NCBI GenBank assembly: GCA_964017235.1
Contig: OZ024927.1
Coordinates: 50,907,293-50,971,292, forward strand
Source: Sabellastarte sp. h YS-2021
Lineage: Eukaryota > Annelida > Polychaeta > Sabellida > Sabellidae
DNA: 64,000 nt
Direction of reading: 5' to 3'
Position numbers and translations under genes: made by a program. Under the pieces are notes generated by a model. That model saw only the letters and a program-made list of their open reading frames with translations. It did not search any database and was not told where the DNA came from. Shown here in pieces: positions 48,269 through 60,419 of this stretch; position 1 is the stretch's first letter, and every line of letters starts with the position of its first letter.

Positions 48269-48285
48269 AAGTTAATATCTTACCT

Positions 48286-48830
48286 AACATACTAATGCCA
48301 TTGGTACGGTGCAAGTTGGCCTCGCCAAATGTCAGAAAAAGATGCCCTGAGTGTTCCTACTCCCAGGTGTCTAGTGTAGCCCTCACTCACCAAGTGGTCA
48401 GTGCTGTTGTTTCCTCTTGATCCTTATTGGTCCCAGTAAATAGATTTCCAGGGTCAGTTGAGAGCTGAGTTGACAATGAATCAGTAAGATAAGGAAAGAA
48501 TATAGAAAAATTTATAAGTAAATTAAATTTTATAAGTTAATATCTTATCTAACAGACTAATGCCATTGGTACGGTGCAAGCTGGCCTCTCCAAAAGTCAG
48601 AAAAAGATATCCTGAGTCTCCTCCAGCGGAACCGGCCTTGGTGCTGCCCCCAGTCACTAGGGGGCTAGTGTATTTTTTCCTCGCCAGTTGGCCAGTGACA
48701 TCATCCTTCCTCTTTTTTTACCCTTTTGAACCCCAGTAAGGTAGATTTGTGGATTTTACTTTTAAATTTTCTATTTTATTACGTTAACATATCTTACCTA
48801 ACAGACTCATGCCAGAATAATTAATTAAAG
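48286..48830. repeat. DIRS terminal repeat remnants in direct array
   Basis: TTAATATCTTA(T/C)CTAACA, then ACTAATGCCATTGGTACGG, then GCAAG(C/T)TGGCCTC, occurs at about 48286-48330 (continuing from 47720-47770) and again at 48535-48590. A diverged start recurs near 48785 (TATCTTACCTAACAGACT). Each is preceded by ATAGAAAA(A)TTTATAAGTAAAT-type sequence. These are probably termini of DIRS elements placed side by side. Confidence 0.6.
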
Positions 48831-48849
48831 GATGGTGGGTAGCTTGCTG

Positions 48850-50880
48850 GAGGGACAAGACAAAACTCTAAGAAGAAATTAGTCACAAAATCCTTCCTAT
48901 TAGACACTAGGTCCTGACTGGTTACCAGACAAAGTAACCCTCCCGTTTTTTCTCCCCTAAACTTGGAAGAAAGTGGAGAAAGAGGTCAGTCCATAGGGAT
49001 TCCCAGAGGAAGGACAGGAAGGCATTGACAGTACTTCTGACTCTACGGCCAGCAAGGTGGAGAGGTGAGAAAAATTGAAAGAACTTCGAGAAGAAAAATA
49101 TCCTACTGATTCATTTTTGAGAAAAACTTTTCCTCCTCGCATATCTAAAACATGATACAACGGGAGGAAAGGATAGGTCTTAGTGGGCAGGCAGTCAATG
49201 ATGAATTTGCTGCATTGCCACTATGGGACACAAGTGATAAAGGTCAGAATCAGCCCAGGCAACATCATGGGACTTCCAGTGACAAGCCGACAGGATTTGC
49301 TCTAAAAAGACTCCTCCTTGAAAGACTTTGGAGGCAGCAAAAGCATGGGCTTTTACCTGATGCACTTGCAAAGGGATATATCCTCTTTCAGATATTTGTC
49401 CAAAATGGGGGCCACTGCTGGGATAATCACTGGGGCCACAATATAAGGACCCTGATGAGACAGTTGATACTTAGAAAGAAAACTGGGGGAGTGGTAAAGG
49501 GAGACTTGAGACCACTCCTCCCTGTGGCGAATGTTCGTATTCACCCAGACATGGATTTCACTTCTGTTTTCCTGATGTCAGAGTCACTATGAAGACAGTC
49601 TTGAAGGTGAGATGTCTTGGCCAACTGATGTAAAAGAAGAGATAGGTTCCAGGCGAGGATACCTCTGTGACCTTTGGGCCTAACTTTGTTGCAACTGTCC
49701 AGTAAATGTGTAAAGTTTTCATCTTTACTTATTCCAACTGAGGAATTGCCAACCTTATCAGCTATGGCAGTTTTGTAACCATCTATTGTGGAGGGCTGAA
49801 GGTTCTTTTCCTGGAACAGGGAGAGAAGGAATTCACCTATTTGGTTTATAGATGGTGCTTTGAAGTCCACCTGATTCGGTTTGCACCATCAAACAAAAAT
49901 GGACCACTTTCCCTCATAGACTGCTCAGGTTGAGTGTCTCTGAGGAGCCTCAAATCATTCTGCCACTTTACCAGAGAAACCTTGGTCAAGGCTCAAGGAC
50001 CCAAGCATGGAGATTCAGATTGAGAAGGTCTCTGCAGGCTCCAGTTGAATGGCTGAGTTAGGTTGGTTTGACAACAGGAGATCTGGGATAACAGGCTCAC
50101 TAGATCCCAAACCCATAAAATGTTGTGCCAAGCTGGAGCTATGACTATCATTGTCCGACAGCCATGGCTGAGGATCTTGTTTATGACATTTGCTATCAGG
50201 GGAGTTGTCAGAAAGGCATAGCCATCCAGGTCCTCCCATGATAGGCTCTTGTTGAACCTTGTGGCAAACAAATCTATTTGAGGTGTGTGCCACCTCTGGC
50301 AAATTTGGTCGAAGATCCCTTGATTAAAAAACCATTCTGTCTAGGTAATTTGGTTATGAAGGGAAAGTTTTAATCACATTCAACTGAACTAGAATATGGC
50401 GGGCCTTTAGGACAATCTTCCTCAGATTGTGCCACAACAGGAGGTCTCCAAAGCAGGGCACAGACCGCTTGATTTCATACCCAATTCAAAGTTTATGTAG
50501 GCACAACAGTAGTGTTGTCTGTGGCTAGGACAGTGTGCTTCGTGCAAAGATGTTTGAAGCACTTCATGGCCAGGACAACTGCCTTCAATTCCAGAAAATT
50601 GATGTTGAGTTTGCTTTCTAGAAGGGACCACAGACCTTTGGCTGTAAAGTCTCCTAAATGAGCTCCTCATCCTGTGTTTGATGCATTGGTAAAGATTTGA
50701 CGTGCATGCTGTAGGGGGTGTAGAGGTTGGATGTTTTCCTGAAGCCAGAAGAGACTTCTGAATGGAAACTGATTTTTCTCTGGTGGGACATGCCAGTTGC
50801 CTTTAAGTGCCACTGGATGGGTCTCATATGTAGACAGCCTGAAGGAACTAGTTTTTGATGGGGGTAAGGAGGCCTGTTGG
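48850..50880 (-). mobile_element. DIRS retrotransposon copy B: recombinase and RNase H portions, degraded
   Basis: The minus strand has a recombinase N-terminal (SAM-like) segment at 49870-49541 with IGEFLLSLFQEKNLQPSTI and GYKTAIADKVG. Further recombinase pieces lie between 49540 and 49150, broken by shifts. From about 49900 to 50850 lie RNase H/connection pieces related to copy C. RT and gag are absent. No intact frame remains. Confidence 0.7.
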
Positions 50881-51464
50881 AGACATTATCTGTCTTTGCC
50901 TATCATGTCATTGAACAAGAGCCTGATGTGATCCTGCATGTCATCATGTACATTGTTGATGCACCTGTTAAAGGCGGCAGCTTGGTTAGTCTGGTTTCCG
51001 TCGACCCTACTCTGCAATATAGGGTCGGGTATCGCCCACCATATTGGGTACTACGCTTCCGTAGTTACCTAACTAAAAAATGTGTACCAGTTTAAGTACT
51101 GTTGATCTTCTATTATCACCCAAATTTTTTGCTTCAAAAGATTATTGTCATTCCAAAATATTTTTAAGTTTAATTCACAATATTTTATGTTATAATTTCA
51201 ATAATAAATGTTTAAAATGTTTTAATACATACAAAAAGCAAAAAAGTAATTAAAATAATGATCGAGATTTCCCGATAGCAATGGTGTAGTTCAAGGCCAT
51301 CATGGCCGATACCAGTCCCTTTATTGTTAAAGGTGGCTGGTTCCCGTCTACAGCTTGGTTAGAAATAATTGTGGCCTCCTTAAAAGACTTCTCCCATTTG
51401 ATATACCTGTGAGACGCTTTGCAATCCTGGTGAACGAGGTGTTGCGTGGGGAGGCCTAATCAGA

Positions 51465-52167
51465 CCAGCAAACATTCTAAATGTTTATAAACGTTTATAA
51501 ACCTTAAAAATGTTTTGTAAACCTAAAATAAACCAATTTTTTCACAAATATTTGCTCTAATGGTTTAGATGGCGTTTCACGGTAATATAAACCTTTCATA
51601 AACATTTATAAACATTTTTAAAGGTTTAGTTGTAAACCAGCTCATTTTGAATTTCGATGCTGACGTCATCATAGCCATTACACCATTTTGTTTTGGAATT
51701 GAGAAAACAACTTTGGTAAGTATATCCTTTTATATCTCACTTTATGTGATCAATCTGTCAAAATGAAATACTATTTTAGTATGAGGTTTTGTTGTAGCTT
51801 TAAAGAAACTGATATTTGACAAATAGTATTTGGTATTTATGTTAATATATGCTATTTTTATAAGTGGCATTGGACTTAAGGTGGGAACTGTGTAAATGTA
51901 TTATCGTACTTTTCTTTGGTTTAAAAATGTTTATATGTTCCATAAATGTCTACAAGTATTTCATTTTAAACCTTATTTCAACCTTATCTAAACCTTTCTC
52001 TTATAGGTTTTAAAATGTTTATAAACGTTAGACATATGGTTTAGAAACGTTTAAAAACGTTAACATAAATGTTTGCAAATATTTTATTTTAAACCTTATT
52101 TAAGCCTTATCTAAACAATTCCCTTATGGGTTTATAAACGTTTATAAACAATTGAAATGTTTCCTGG
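51465..52167. mobile_element. Foldback TIR element, 703 bp
   Basis: The ends are inverted: CCAG(C/G)AAACATT at the tips, followed by TGTTTATAAACGTTTATAAA in both arms (about 42 bp in total). Related TTTATAAACGTT words recur throughout. The interior from 51650 to 51900 is unique and non-coding. No convincing target duplication was seen. Confidence 0.65.
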
Positions 52168-52251
52168 GTATTCGTTCACTGATTTACCTGGATGGGACAC
52201 AGATGGATCTGGGCCTGATGGGTCTGGGCCTGTAGTGTAGAAGTGGCACCT

Positions 52252-52575
52252 GTAGATAACAGGAATTTGAAAATTCTAATTACTTAAATGTAGCTTTTAT
52301 AAGCTACAAGCTTACCATATGGAACTGAATGCTATCTCGGGAGGTCGCAGGTATTGGCCAAAGTCCAAGAAAAATAGATGTATAAAACTGGCCCGATGCC
52401 TACAGTGCTGAAGGTGAACCTCCTAGTGAAATACCACGAGACTTCCTTCTTCTCTTTGAAACTTTAGCCTACAGCCCGTCAGCTGTAATACAGCGGGGAG
52501 GCAGGGAGGGACTCTCTTGAATTCCACGTGTAAGCTACATTTAAGTAATTAAAATTTTCAATTTTATTGTTCTAC
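52252..52575. mobile_element. Short TIR element, 324 bp
   Basis: The arms are inverted copies of GAAAATT(C/T)TAATTACTTAAA followed by TGTAGCTT (52270-52300 and 52530-52560), with outer GTAGA/TCTAC tips. The interior (about 52300-52480) is similar in opposite orientation to 60420-60575 (shared GAAGAAGGAAGTCTC, TGGTATTTCACTA, GGTAAGCT on the reverse strand). Confidence 0.65.
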
Positions 52576-53395
52576 AATAGCGTACTGTTACAAATATTGG
52601 CACTGTGCGAGTGCATTGTTTAATCTAAGCATTATATTAATGTATTAACATTTAAGGTTACGGAGTTTTCTAGAGCTTCCTCACTGCTTCTGGTGACAGC
52701 TGTTACCTTAAAGTTAGTTCTATAACATTCTAGACATTTTCATAGCTATATATAAGTGCTGTACATCTGACCACAGATGAACTTATGTATTCGCTGGCTA
52801 TAAGGAAAGCTAATTTTGTCTTAAAACTACTATCAAGTGGATATAATCTTCTTGTGTTGTGATGAACTCTTGTTGGAGCAAACTGGATACAGTGTCTGAA
52901 TAGATTTGCTGTACTTTGGATTTTGTGCATTGATATACCAGAGAGTGGATTTGCTGTATTGTGGACATTGTTTACCTCTGGATATAGTGTGTGGTTCTAC
53001 CTGAGAGTGGATTTACTGCATTTTGGATACTGTCCATATCTTGGAGCGCACAGTATAGTTGTGCAACTCTCTGAACATCTGTATACAGACATTTTGCGTG
53101 ACTGAACATTGAAAGGATCACAGGATAAGGACATTTTGTTTTATCTGACATTGAACGGATCACAGGATACAGATATCTGTGTGTTAGTGGACACTGGACT
53201 GATCACAGGACAAATCACAGGACAGATTGGTTTCATTATTGTATCATTGCATGTATTATTGAGATCGTACCAGTTGACTGTAATCATTATTTTTAATTGT
53301 TAAATAAATTTGTTTAGTTAAACTTTTTGTCTTTTCCTGTTGCAATCTAAAAGCAATCAGTAATTGCTACTGTGTTGCCCCGAGACTGTAACACT

Positions 53396-55690
53396 TACCA
53401 TGTAGTAATAGTTAGTTCTTATATAGCGCAATTCTAGTCACTGATTGGCTAATAAATGTGCAACTCCAACAAAAGCACTCTTAAATAGAAAGGTTTTAAG
53501 TCTTTTCTTGAAGTCATTTAAATTCAGTTCAATGTTGCGGACATCATCAGGGACGCTATTCCAGTAGCGAGGTGCTGCATCGTGGAAAGATCAGTATCCC
53601 TTACTTTCCATCAATGCTCTTTCAGTTTATACATTTTGTCACCCAAACGTAGTGGTCTTGCTAGTTGGTTTATGGAAAGCAAGGATTGAATGTAGTCTGG
53701 GGCATCACCCTTTAATGCCTTGAACACAATGACGTTCAGTTTGTAGATAATGCGTTGTCTTACAGGTACAAAGTGCAGCTTTATCAGATAAGTTGTTACA
53801 GAGTCGTACTTCTTCAAATTCAGGACAATCCTAGCAGCAGCATTTTGTACATGTTGTAATTTTGTGATAAAAAATCTGGGATGTCAGCAAAGAGAGAGTT
53901 GCAGTAATCCAATTTTGCAGAGATAACTTAATGCACAATGGTTTTAGCTGATGATGTGGTCAAATATGGCCAAACTGTAAGAATATTCCTCAGATAATGA
54001 TAGCAGGACTTGCAGATTTAAGTTATGTGATGATTTAATGTATGCTCCTCATCAATGATAACACCGAAGTTTTTAACACAGGAACTAGCCGGGCAAAAGT
54101 TTTTATAAATAAGCTCAAAACCCTTGCTTTTGAGAAGTGGAGTAATAACAGCATGTTTAAAGTCATTTGGCATCTCACCAGTTTCAATGGACAGGTTAAC
54201 TATTTTAGCAATAATTGGCATCAGTTCAGATGTATATTATTTCAGTAGTGAGGTGGGTATAGGATCTAAAACACATGATTTGGATGGTGACTTCAAAACT
54301 ATTTTTTGGATTTTCTCAACAGACACTTGTGTGAACTGTGACAGCTTGGGTACAACAAAATGTCTAGTATCATATTTATCAAAGGCTTAGGATGTTCCAA
54401 AACTATCTCTAAATTTGTCTCTTCTTTCCACAAAAAAACTGCACTAAATTCTCTGCTAATTCTTCCTTGGAGTCATGTTCAGGTAATGGTGATGCCTTAA
54501 ATGATCTGCAAAAACCTTTACAACTTTAAATAACTGTCTTTGGTCATCTTCATTTTCTTTTATTATGGAATTAAAATGATAAATTTTAGCATTCCTTTGT
54601 ATCTTCATGTAATTTGATCTTTTTGCAGAAAATAACATGTAGTTATCAACATGCTTGATTTCCTCCATTTCCGCTCAGAAATTCTCATTTTCTATTTACT
54701 GGTTTGCACATTTTTATCATATCAAGGCTGTGATTCTCTCATTCTAAGCTTGCAGGTTTTTAGGTGCATGTTTATCCAAAATATTTGACAGGGTATCATT
54801 ACTAAGCCTCCTAGGTCTTCAGTAGGATTCTGCACTATATCATACTCTATAATATCTTTCTTGAATGATGACAGATCAATATATTTTAACTTCCTATAGC
54901 AGAACTCTGTGGGCTCCGGTTTATGTTTAAAAGATTGAAGGTGGCATATGATTGCTGTATGATCTGAAATAAAGTCCTTAACTTTTGGTTTTGCAAGCAA
55001 AATGTCATCAGAGCTTCTGGTCATGACCAAATCAAGAGTGTTGAAGGACTTGCAAGTTGGTGATGTGACGTGCTGCTGCAGAGAAAAATTCTTCCAATAA
55101 TTTACCAACCTTGGTTACATTAGGATCATCATATTTGTTAATATGAAAGTTAAAATCACCAAGTAATAGTTATCTTTGTTTTGTCAAAAACAAGTATTTC
55201 AAATAAATCAGCAATTTGATCAGAAAATGTTCCAACTGAAATTCCATCAATAAAGGGGGTCTGTAAAGTACACATACCCAAAAGTTCAGTGTTTGTAGAA
55301 CTACTAAGATATATTCAAAAGACGTATAAACTAGGAATTTATCCAGCTTAGCCTTGAACACGGTATTAAACAACACTGCAACGCGGCCACCTAGCTTTCC
55401 TTTTCTATCATGATGTAATATATCAAAGCCTTTGGGTGTTAAATGCTTGATGAGCAATTCATCATTCTCCCTCAACCAAATTTTAACAAAACAACCTCAA
55501 AGTCAATCTTCTGTTCCAAAATGCAATTGTGCAAGATGTCTGTTTTATTTCTTACTGACTGTGCATTCACTAAGCCAATGGTTGTTTTAGATTTTTGTCC
55601 ACCCCTCGTGCCTCAGCTGGTTGGTCTTTTCTTGTTTAAGGGCAATTCACACAAAAGCTGGAAAACATCATTTTTCAGTTTCACATAGTT
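53396..55690 (-). pseudogene. CR1/L2-like LINE, RT core deleted
   Basis: Minus-strand frames give endonuclease parts (GKLGGRVAVLF, VLYRPP, TLDLVMTRSSDD, SDHTAIICHL), then an RT start (IETGEMPNDFKHAVITPLLK). The sequence then jumps to the post-catalytic VKNFGVIIDEEHTLNHHI, so the segment that should hold the FADD box is gone. The 3' domain follows (LHFVPVRQRIIYKLNVIVFK, RYWNSVPDDVRN). The 3' end reads GCGCTATATAAGAACTAACT, as in many L2/Rex-type elements. Several frame breaks occur. It cannot be active. Confidence 0.85.
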
Positions 55691-56339
55691 GTTGTGGTTT
55701 TCGATGAGTATAATTTAAGATTTGCTGTAGCTAGTCTTTATTTTTGATTTAGTACTACTCTGATGATCCATAGTTATGCAACACACATATACTAATGATA
55801 AAAAACTTAAAGGAAACTTCATGATGTTTATCCAACAAAATTATTCGGCATCAGCTTGAAAGAGATCAGAGTCTTGAGCAAGGCTATGCTGGATGTGTAC
55901 ATCACTCTAGTATGCCGGGCAGGGAAGTAATATTTTATCACAGACCACAGGATACCTCATTTCTGCTTCCTTGAGCTTGTTTACACAACCTCTGTGTGGT
56001 TCGGGTCTCTGTACAGTAATCAAAAAGCATTGTGTTGCAGTGATGACTATCCACATGTCTGTTTTTTATCCTTTATTTTTTGTACCACTTATACACACTT
56101 ATTCAGATTTTAGACGTGTGCCACTTGTACACACTTATTCAGATTTTAGACTTAATGTCTCAGAAAGTTTGTTAAAAAGTTTGTAGAACCACAGTCTCAC
56201 ACTTTACTATGTCATTTCTTCTATAACCTGATACTAAATTTTTGACATATCCTTTCATAGAAACAGTGTAAAAAGTGCTGTATGCTGGAGTTTCATAGTT
56301 ATGCTTCCACACAGGCACTCACTACCACTACCACTACTA
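55691..56339. other. Non-coding stretch between LINE and DIRS copy C
   Basis: A short direct repeat of TACACACTTATTCAGATTTTAGAC lies near 56090 and 56128 (38 bp apart), and there are CACTACCACTAC runs near 56320. Nothing else was recognised. Confidence 0.4.
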
Positions 56340-56469
56340 TTTAGACTCCTGAAGACTTGGTCATAGTGGATGTGCCCCCCCCCCTTCTTCTCTTTCTGAG
56401 GATGAGGGGAAGGGTCTAGGACTTGATTAGCTGCTACTACTGGACCCAGATATATATTGTTGTCGTTAT

Positions 56470-57210
56470 CGGACTAAGTAAGGTCTTTTAGGTAAAAATT
56501 TGTAAATGTGTTGCGAGTTTTCCAGTGACAAGCTTGCATGATTTGGTCCATCAAAACCCCACCGTAAAAGGCCTTAGAGGCAGCCAATGCCCTAATGTCA
56601 TGAGCTTTAACTTGGACCAGGTCCAAGGACATAGGATAGTTTTTTTTAACCAACAAGAGAGAGTAGCAGGTTTGAGGTATGTCCTTTCTTGAAGGAAATA
56701 AAGAGTCGGGATCGAGACCCAGTCAGGTCTTTGGTTTGATCCAGGTAGTAGATCAGGTCCCATACCAGACACAGGGTCCTGTCTTCTTTAAATTGTCTAT
56801 CCATAATGGTAGTCAAATCAGGGATAGTCACTGGAGACACACTTTGAGAACCTTCTCTTGCTAGCTGGTTTTTGGCTATGAAATCTGAAGAGGGGAACAA
56901 AGCTACCTTTTCCCATTGGCCTAAATGAGATACTTTGTTTGCAACCCAGGCATGAATTTCGCTGCAGGGCTTGCTGAAGGCAAAAGCTAGCATGAAAGCA
57001 GTTTTGAGAGTAAGATGTTACAGGTCTGTGTCTTTCATAGGCTCAATGGGTGCTTTTGTGAGCTCATTGAGTATAACAGAAGGGTTCCACTTTGGAAGAT
57101 TCCTGGAACTTTTGGGACGATCCATGTGAAAACTAGAAAGTAACCTGTTAAGGTTGGAGCTTTGAGAAATATGAAGTCTCACCGGATCCAAGGTGTCAAC
57201 AATGGCCATC
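56470..57210 (-). pseudogene. DIRS tyrosine recombinase of copy C
   Basis: The frames encode LNELTKAPIEPMKDTDL, EIHAWVANKVSHLGQWEK, KDLTGSRSRLFISFKKGHTS, VKAHDIRALAASKAFYGG (the HxxR box), QIMQACHWK and FTNFYLKDLT, which holds the likely catalytic tyrosine. The enzyme would integrate a circular DNA intermediate without target duplication, as known for DIRS elements. Shifts near 57000 and 56650 break the frame, so no active protein is expected. Confidence 0.8.
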
Positions 57211-57299
57211 CTATAACCATCAATGGTTCAGGGGCACCGGTTTAGATCTCGGTACAGGTACATGAAAATGTCTGTTTCACAGAGGGAGTGGAGAAATCC

Positions 57300-58800
57300 A
57301 CAAAAATTTTTCTGCATCATTTCTCAAATAGGGTCTTCTTTGTAGATGCTCCTTGTTGATGACCTTTGAGGTGCAGCAATTCTCTCTGCCACTGGAGCTG
57401 TCCACTCCTAGACACCAGGCGTGGAGGTTCAGATGTTGTGGATTGTTGTAAAATACTTGGTTGTGGGACTGTTTGAAAAGTGTTTTTGAGATTATTATCT
57501 TTAGTGGGATCTCTGTTTAGAGCTGCCCTAGGTCCCCAAACCAGGGCATCCCTGGCCAGCCTGGGGCTACTACAATGATGAGGCAATTGCTTTGCATGAT
57601 TTTTTGGATCACCCTCTGAAGGAGAGCTGTAGGAGGGTAAGCATAAGCAGTGAGACCCAACCAGTTTACGTTCACAGCAGCTATGTCCCAAGCATGTTGG
57701 TCTGGGACTGGAGATACAATGGAACTTTATGGTTCAGACAAGGTAAATAGATCTACATGAGGTGTGAACCACTTCTGACAGATCTGTTTGAACACCTGCA
57801 GATGCAGTGACCATTCTGTTGATTGGACTTATTTCAACCTGGACAGTAGGTCGGCCATCACATTCAGGCAACCTGGAATGTGCCTGGTTCTTTAAGTTAT
57901 CTGGTAATGATGGCAAGAAGTCATGATTTTCCACAGGAGAGCACACATCACCGCTGAGTGGGTTCCTCCTTGTTTATGTAGGCTACTACTGTTGAGTTGT
58001 CTGTAGATTTGTATACTGTGGTCTTTGAGGTGAAGGTCGGCGCCCTTCATCACATTCACAGGGTTTTGCCATAACTCTAGGTGAGCTGAAATGATCTCTG
58101 ACCAAGGAAGGAGGCTCTGTCCAATGACAGCGGATATTTCCATTGCTCCTTGGGGTGAAACTGAAAGGGCCTCATGTGAAGGCGTCCCTTGGGACCATCT
58201 TCTCCATTGAGCGAGCAACCCAATTAGTGACCTCAAACATCTTGTAGTCAAAACATGTCTTGACTTTAAGCATAGGATCAAATCCTGAAGTTTGAGCCAT
58301 CTCTCTTGAGTGAGTCTTACAAGGTGGTATTTCGAGTCCGAAAACAATTGGATGGGTTCGAGTTCGGACTTCTCTTGATTGATTATCCACCCTAAAGACT
58401 GTGTCAGGTCTACCACGGTCTGAGTGTTCACTTGTGCCTCCTCCTGGGATGGGGCCATGATAAGCCAATTGTTCAGGAATTGGTGCAGTCTGACTCCCCT
58501 TGTGAGGGCCATCAGTTTTGATAGGATCCAAAACCCCGATTGTTTTTAGGGGCGCCTTTTTAAGGAAGAGGTCTTCTCCCTCCTTAACCAATTGAGGACG
58601 GAACAAAGGAGTGGGACAAAATGGGGAGCTACTAAGTTCCTGACTCCTGGTATCTCCCAAATGAGGTTGAAGATGGGTCATTTCAGCCTCACCTCTGACG
58701 AGAATTGAATTCCCCATGGTATACATCTCCCTCTGAAGGATGTGGGCTAAGGCCTTACTTTGACAGGGTAAGGCTCTCTGTCTTTTCATGACCATTTGTG
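57300..58800 (-). pseudogene. DIRS reverse transcriptase/RNase H of copy C, catalytic aspartates replaced
   Basis: The minus-strand frame 58512-57892 begins in the RT palm (GVRLHQFLNNWLIMAPS) and runs through LGWIINQEKSEL into the connection and RNase H. The usual L/Y-x-DD box reads FLNNW here (AAC AAT), so both aspartates are asparagine. This change alone would abolish polymerase activity. A second overlapping frame (58795-58172) and a third (57691-57317) show additional shifts. Confidence 0.8.
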
Positions 58801-58959
58801 TACTTTTTCAGGATTGGCGCCCTTTAATATTTGACTTTTGACAGTAGCCTTGATACTGTCCTGGCATTTTTCCATGGTCAGGTTGCATTCAGATGCGACC
58901 TTGGTAAAGGCAGCCAAAAATTAAGGGTACAGAGGTTTTGCCTAGCCTGATGCTCAAAT

Positions 58960-60240
58960 ACTTCAACTACCTGGAGGGGAACCTTACCCATAGGGGGCCC
59001 ATAGGGTTTTGGGGAGATACAGATTTTTGCAAAAATTTGGCAGCCTGAAAGTCTTGTTCAAACTTGTCTAAAGCTTCCTTTAGCTGAGAACTGACTGGCA
59101 TCATAGCTGAAGGGCCCTTTGGCCTAAGCTCCTGTTGGCTGGCTATGTCATTTAGACCCCACACTGTGGTAGAGGACATAGGCATATTGTCCCTAGGGTC
59201 AGGGAGTTTCAAAACCTGCCTGAAGCTCTCAATGTCCTCAGTGTAATGTGAGGGCAAGCCAGACATATCTACTTCCCTGTAAAATTTGGGGTCTGGATCA
59301 AGGTTTGACTTATTTTGTTCAGAAGAATCCCCCTTGGGTTTCGAGGAGTTTTTAACTTGCACAGAAACCTCAGATTCCTCCAAGGAAGATGAGGAAGTAA
59401 TATATTTAGCCTGAGACTTATGTTATATTTTATCCCAGTGTTTCTTGGTTTTGTAGCTGGAAATGCCTCGGATTGTTCATTTACCCTCTGAGGGTATCTC
59501 AGATTTAAATCTCTGGACAAATTGGGGTGGTAAGGGAGGGCCAGCAAACTCGGTCTCCATAGGTTCGTCTGAGGATTTACGACTTTGGTGAATGTGCAAG
59601 TCTGATTGTTGGCTTGTGCCAGGTTTTGGATCCGAGGCAGAGATCTGATCCACCACCACCTCAGAAGGGGTTTTACTACAGATTTAATTTCACCCCTTAA
59701 AGATTGTTGCTGATCTGCCAGTTTATGAAGGGTCTCCAGAATGGAGCCCTAACCCCCCCCCCCCCCCCCCCCCCCCATTTGTTGAACCCAATGGGTTTTC
59801 AATCTTTTCCTGTCGGGCTGTATCTGGAGTAGGTGAGCCATGTTGGGATGTTTTGATAGACAATGCCTCAAAACCTAAGTGTTGGGTCCGAGGAGGGGAG
59901 GAGTATAACTGCTGAGCAGTTTGTTCAGGATTTCATGAGATCCTGAGAAGGCCTCCTCTATATCTGGATCACCTAGTAGATCTAATTCGTCTTTTGATGA
60001 GTCTGACTTATGTTTTCTGGAATAACGTTTCCTATTTCTTATTTTGCAAAGTTATTCCTGGGAGAACAAACTACACAACTGACAAGGTTTTTAATTAGTG
60101 ACACAAGGGTCATCTCTCCTACCTGCCTCTCTACAGGTGGGGCAGTAGCTGTGTAGGTCGAATGTGAAACAAAAATGTCTGCATTTTAATGCATGGGTTT
60201 GTTGGTGTTTGCATTATGAGAAGACATGCTAGCTGTCTGA
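58960..60240 (-). pseudogene. DIRS gag-like region of copy C
   Basis: Fragments include GLPSHYTEDIESFRQVLKLP and LKEALDKFEQDFQAAKFLQ, acidic Ser/Pro-rich parts, and an N-terminal Cys/His motif (60200-60060; YCPTCREAGRRDD, then CQLC) that matches copy A at 47700-47540. A pure C run at 59752-59777 interrupts the region and may be a sequencing-length artefact. Stops occur between fragments. Confidence 0.65.
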
Positions 60241-60419
60241 AGAAAGCTGAAAATATCAAAAAAGAAAATAAGAAAAATACTTATCCTGTCACCAAATAAA
60301 GTGTAACAGTATGATCTATAAATATTAGTGAAAAGCTGGCTAATTTTAAGCATCCAACAATATCACAAAAATATGTGAGAGCAATAATCTGATGCTTCAA
60401 AACAATGTGGTGGCCAATG

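Larger units (their letters stand above)
56340..60240 (-). mobile_element. DIRS retrotransposon copy C, most complete
   Basis: Read on the minus strand, the order is gag-like region (60240-58960), RT/RNase H (58800-57300) and tyrosine recombinase (57210-56470), the normal DIRS-1 order. Multiple frame breaks separate the parts. The 3' part aligns with copy A from 45760 onward (GGTCTAGGACTTG, TTGTTGTCGTTATC, GGTCTTTTAGGTAAAAA). No split direct repeats or inverted termini could be delimited with confidence. Confidence 0.8.

Noticed and set aside
49152-49592. 146-aa plus-strand ORF
   Set aside because: It overlaps, in antisense, the recombinase of DIRS copy B, whose minus-strand motifs are recognisable.
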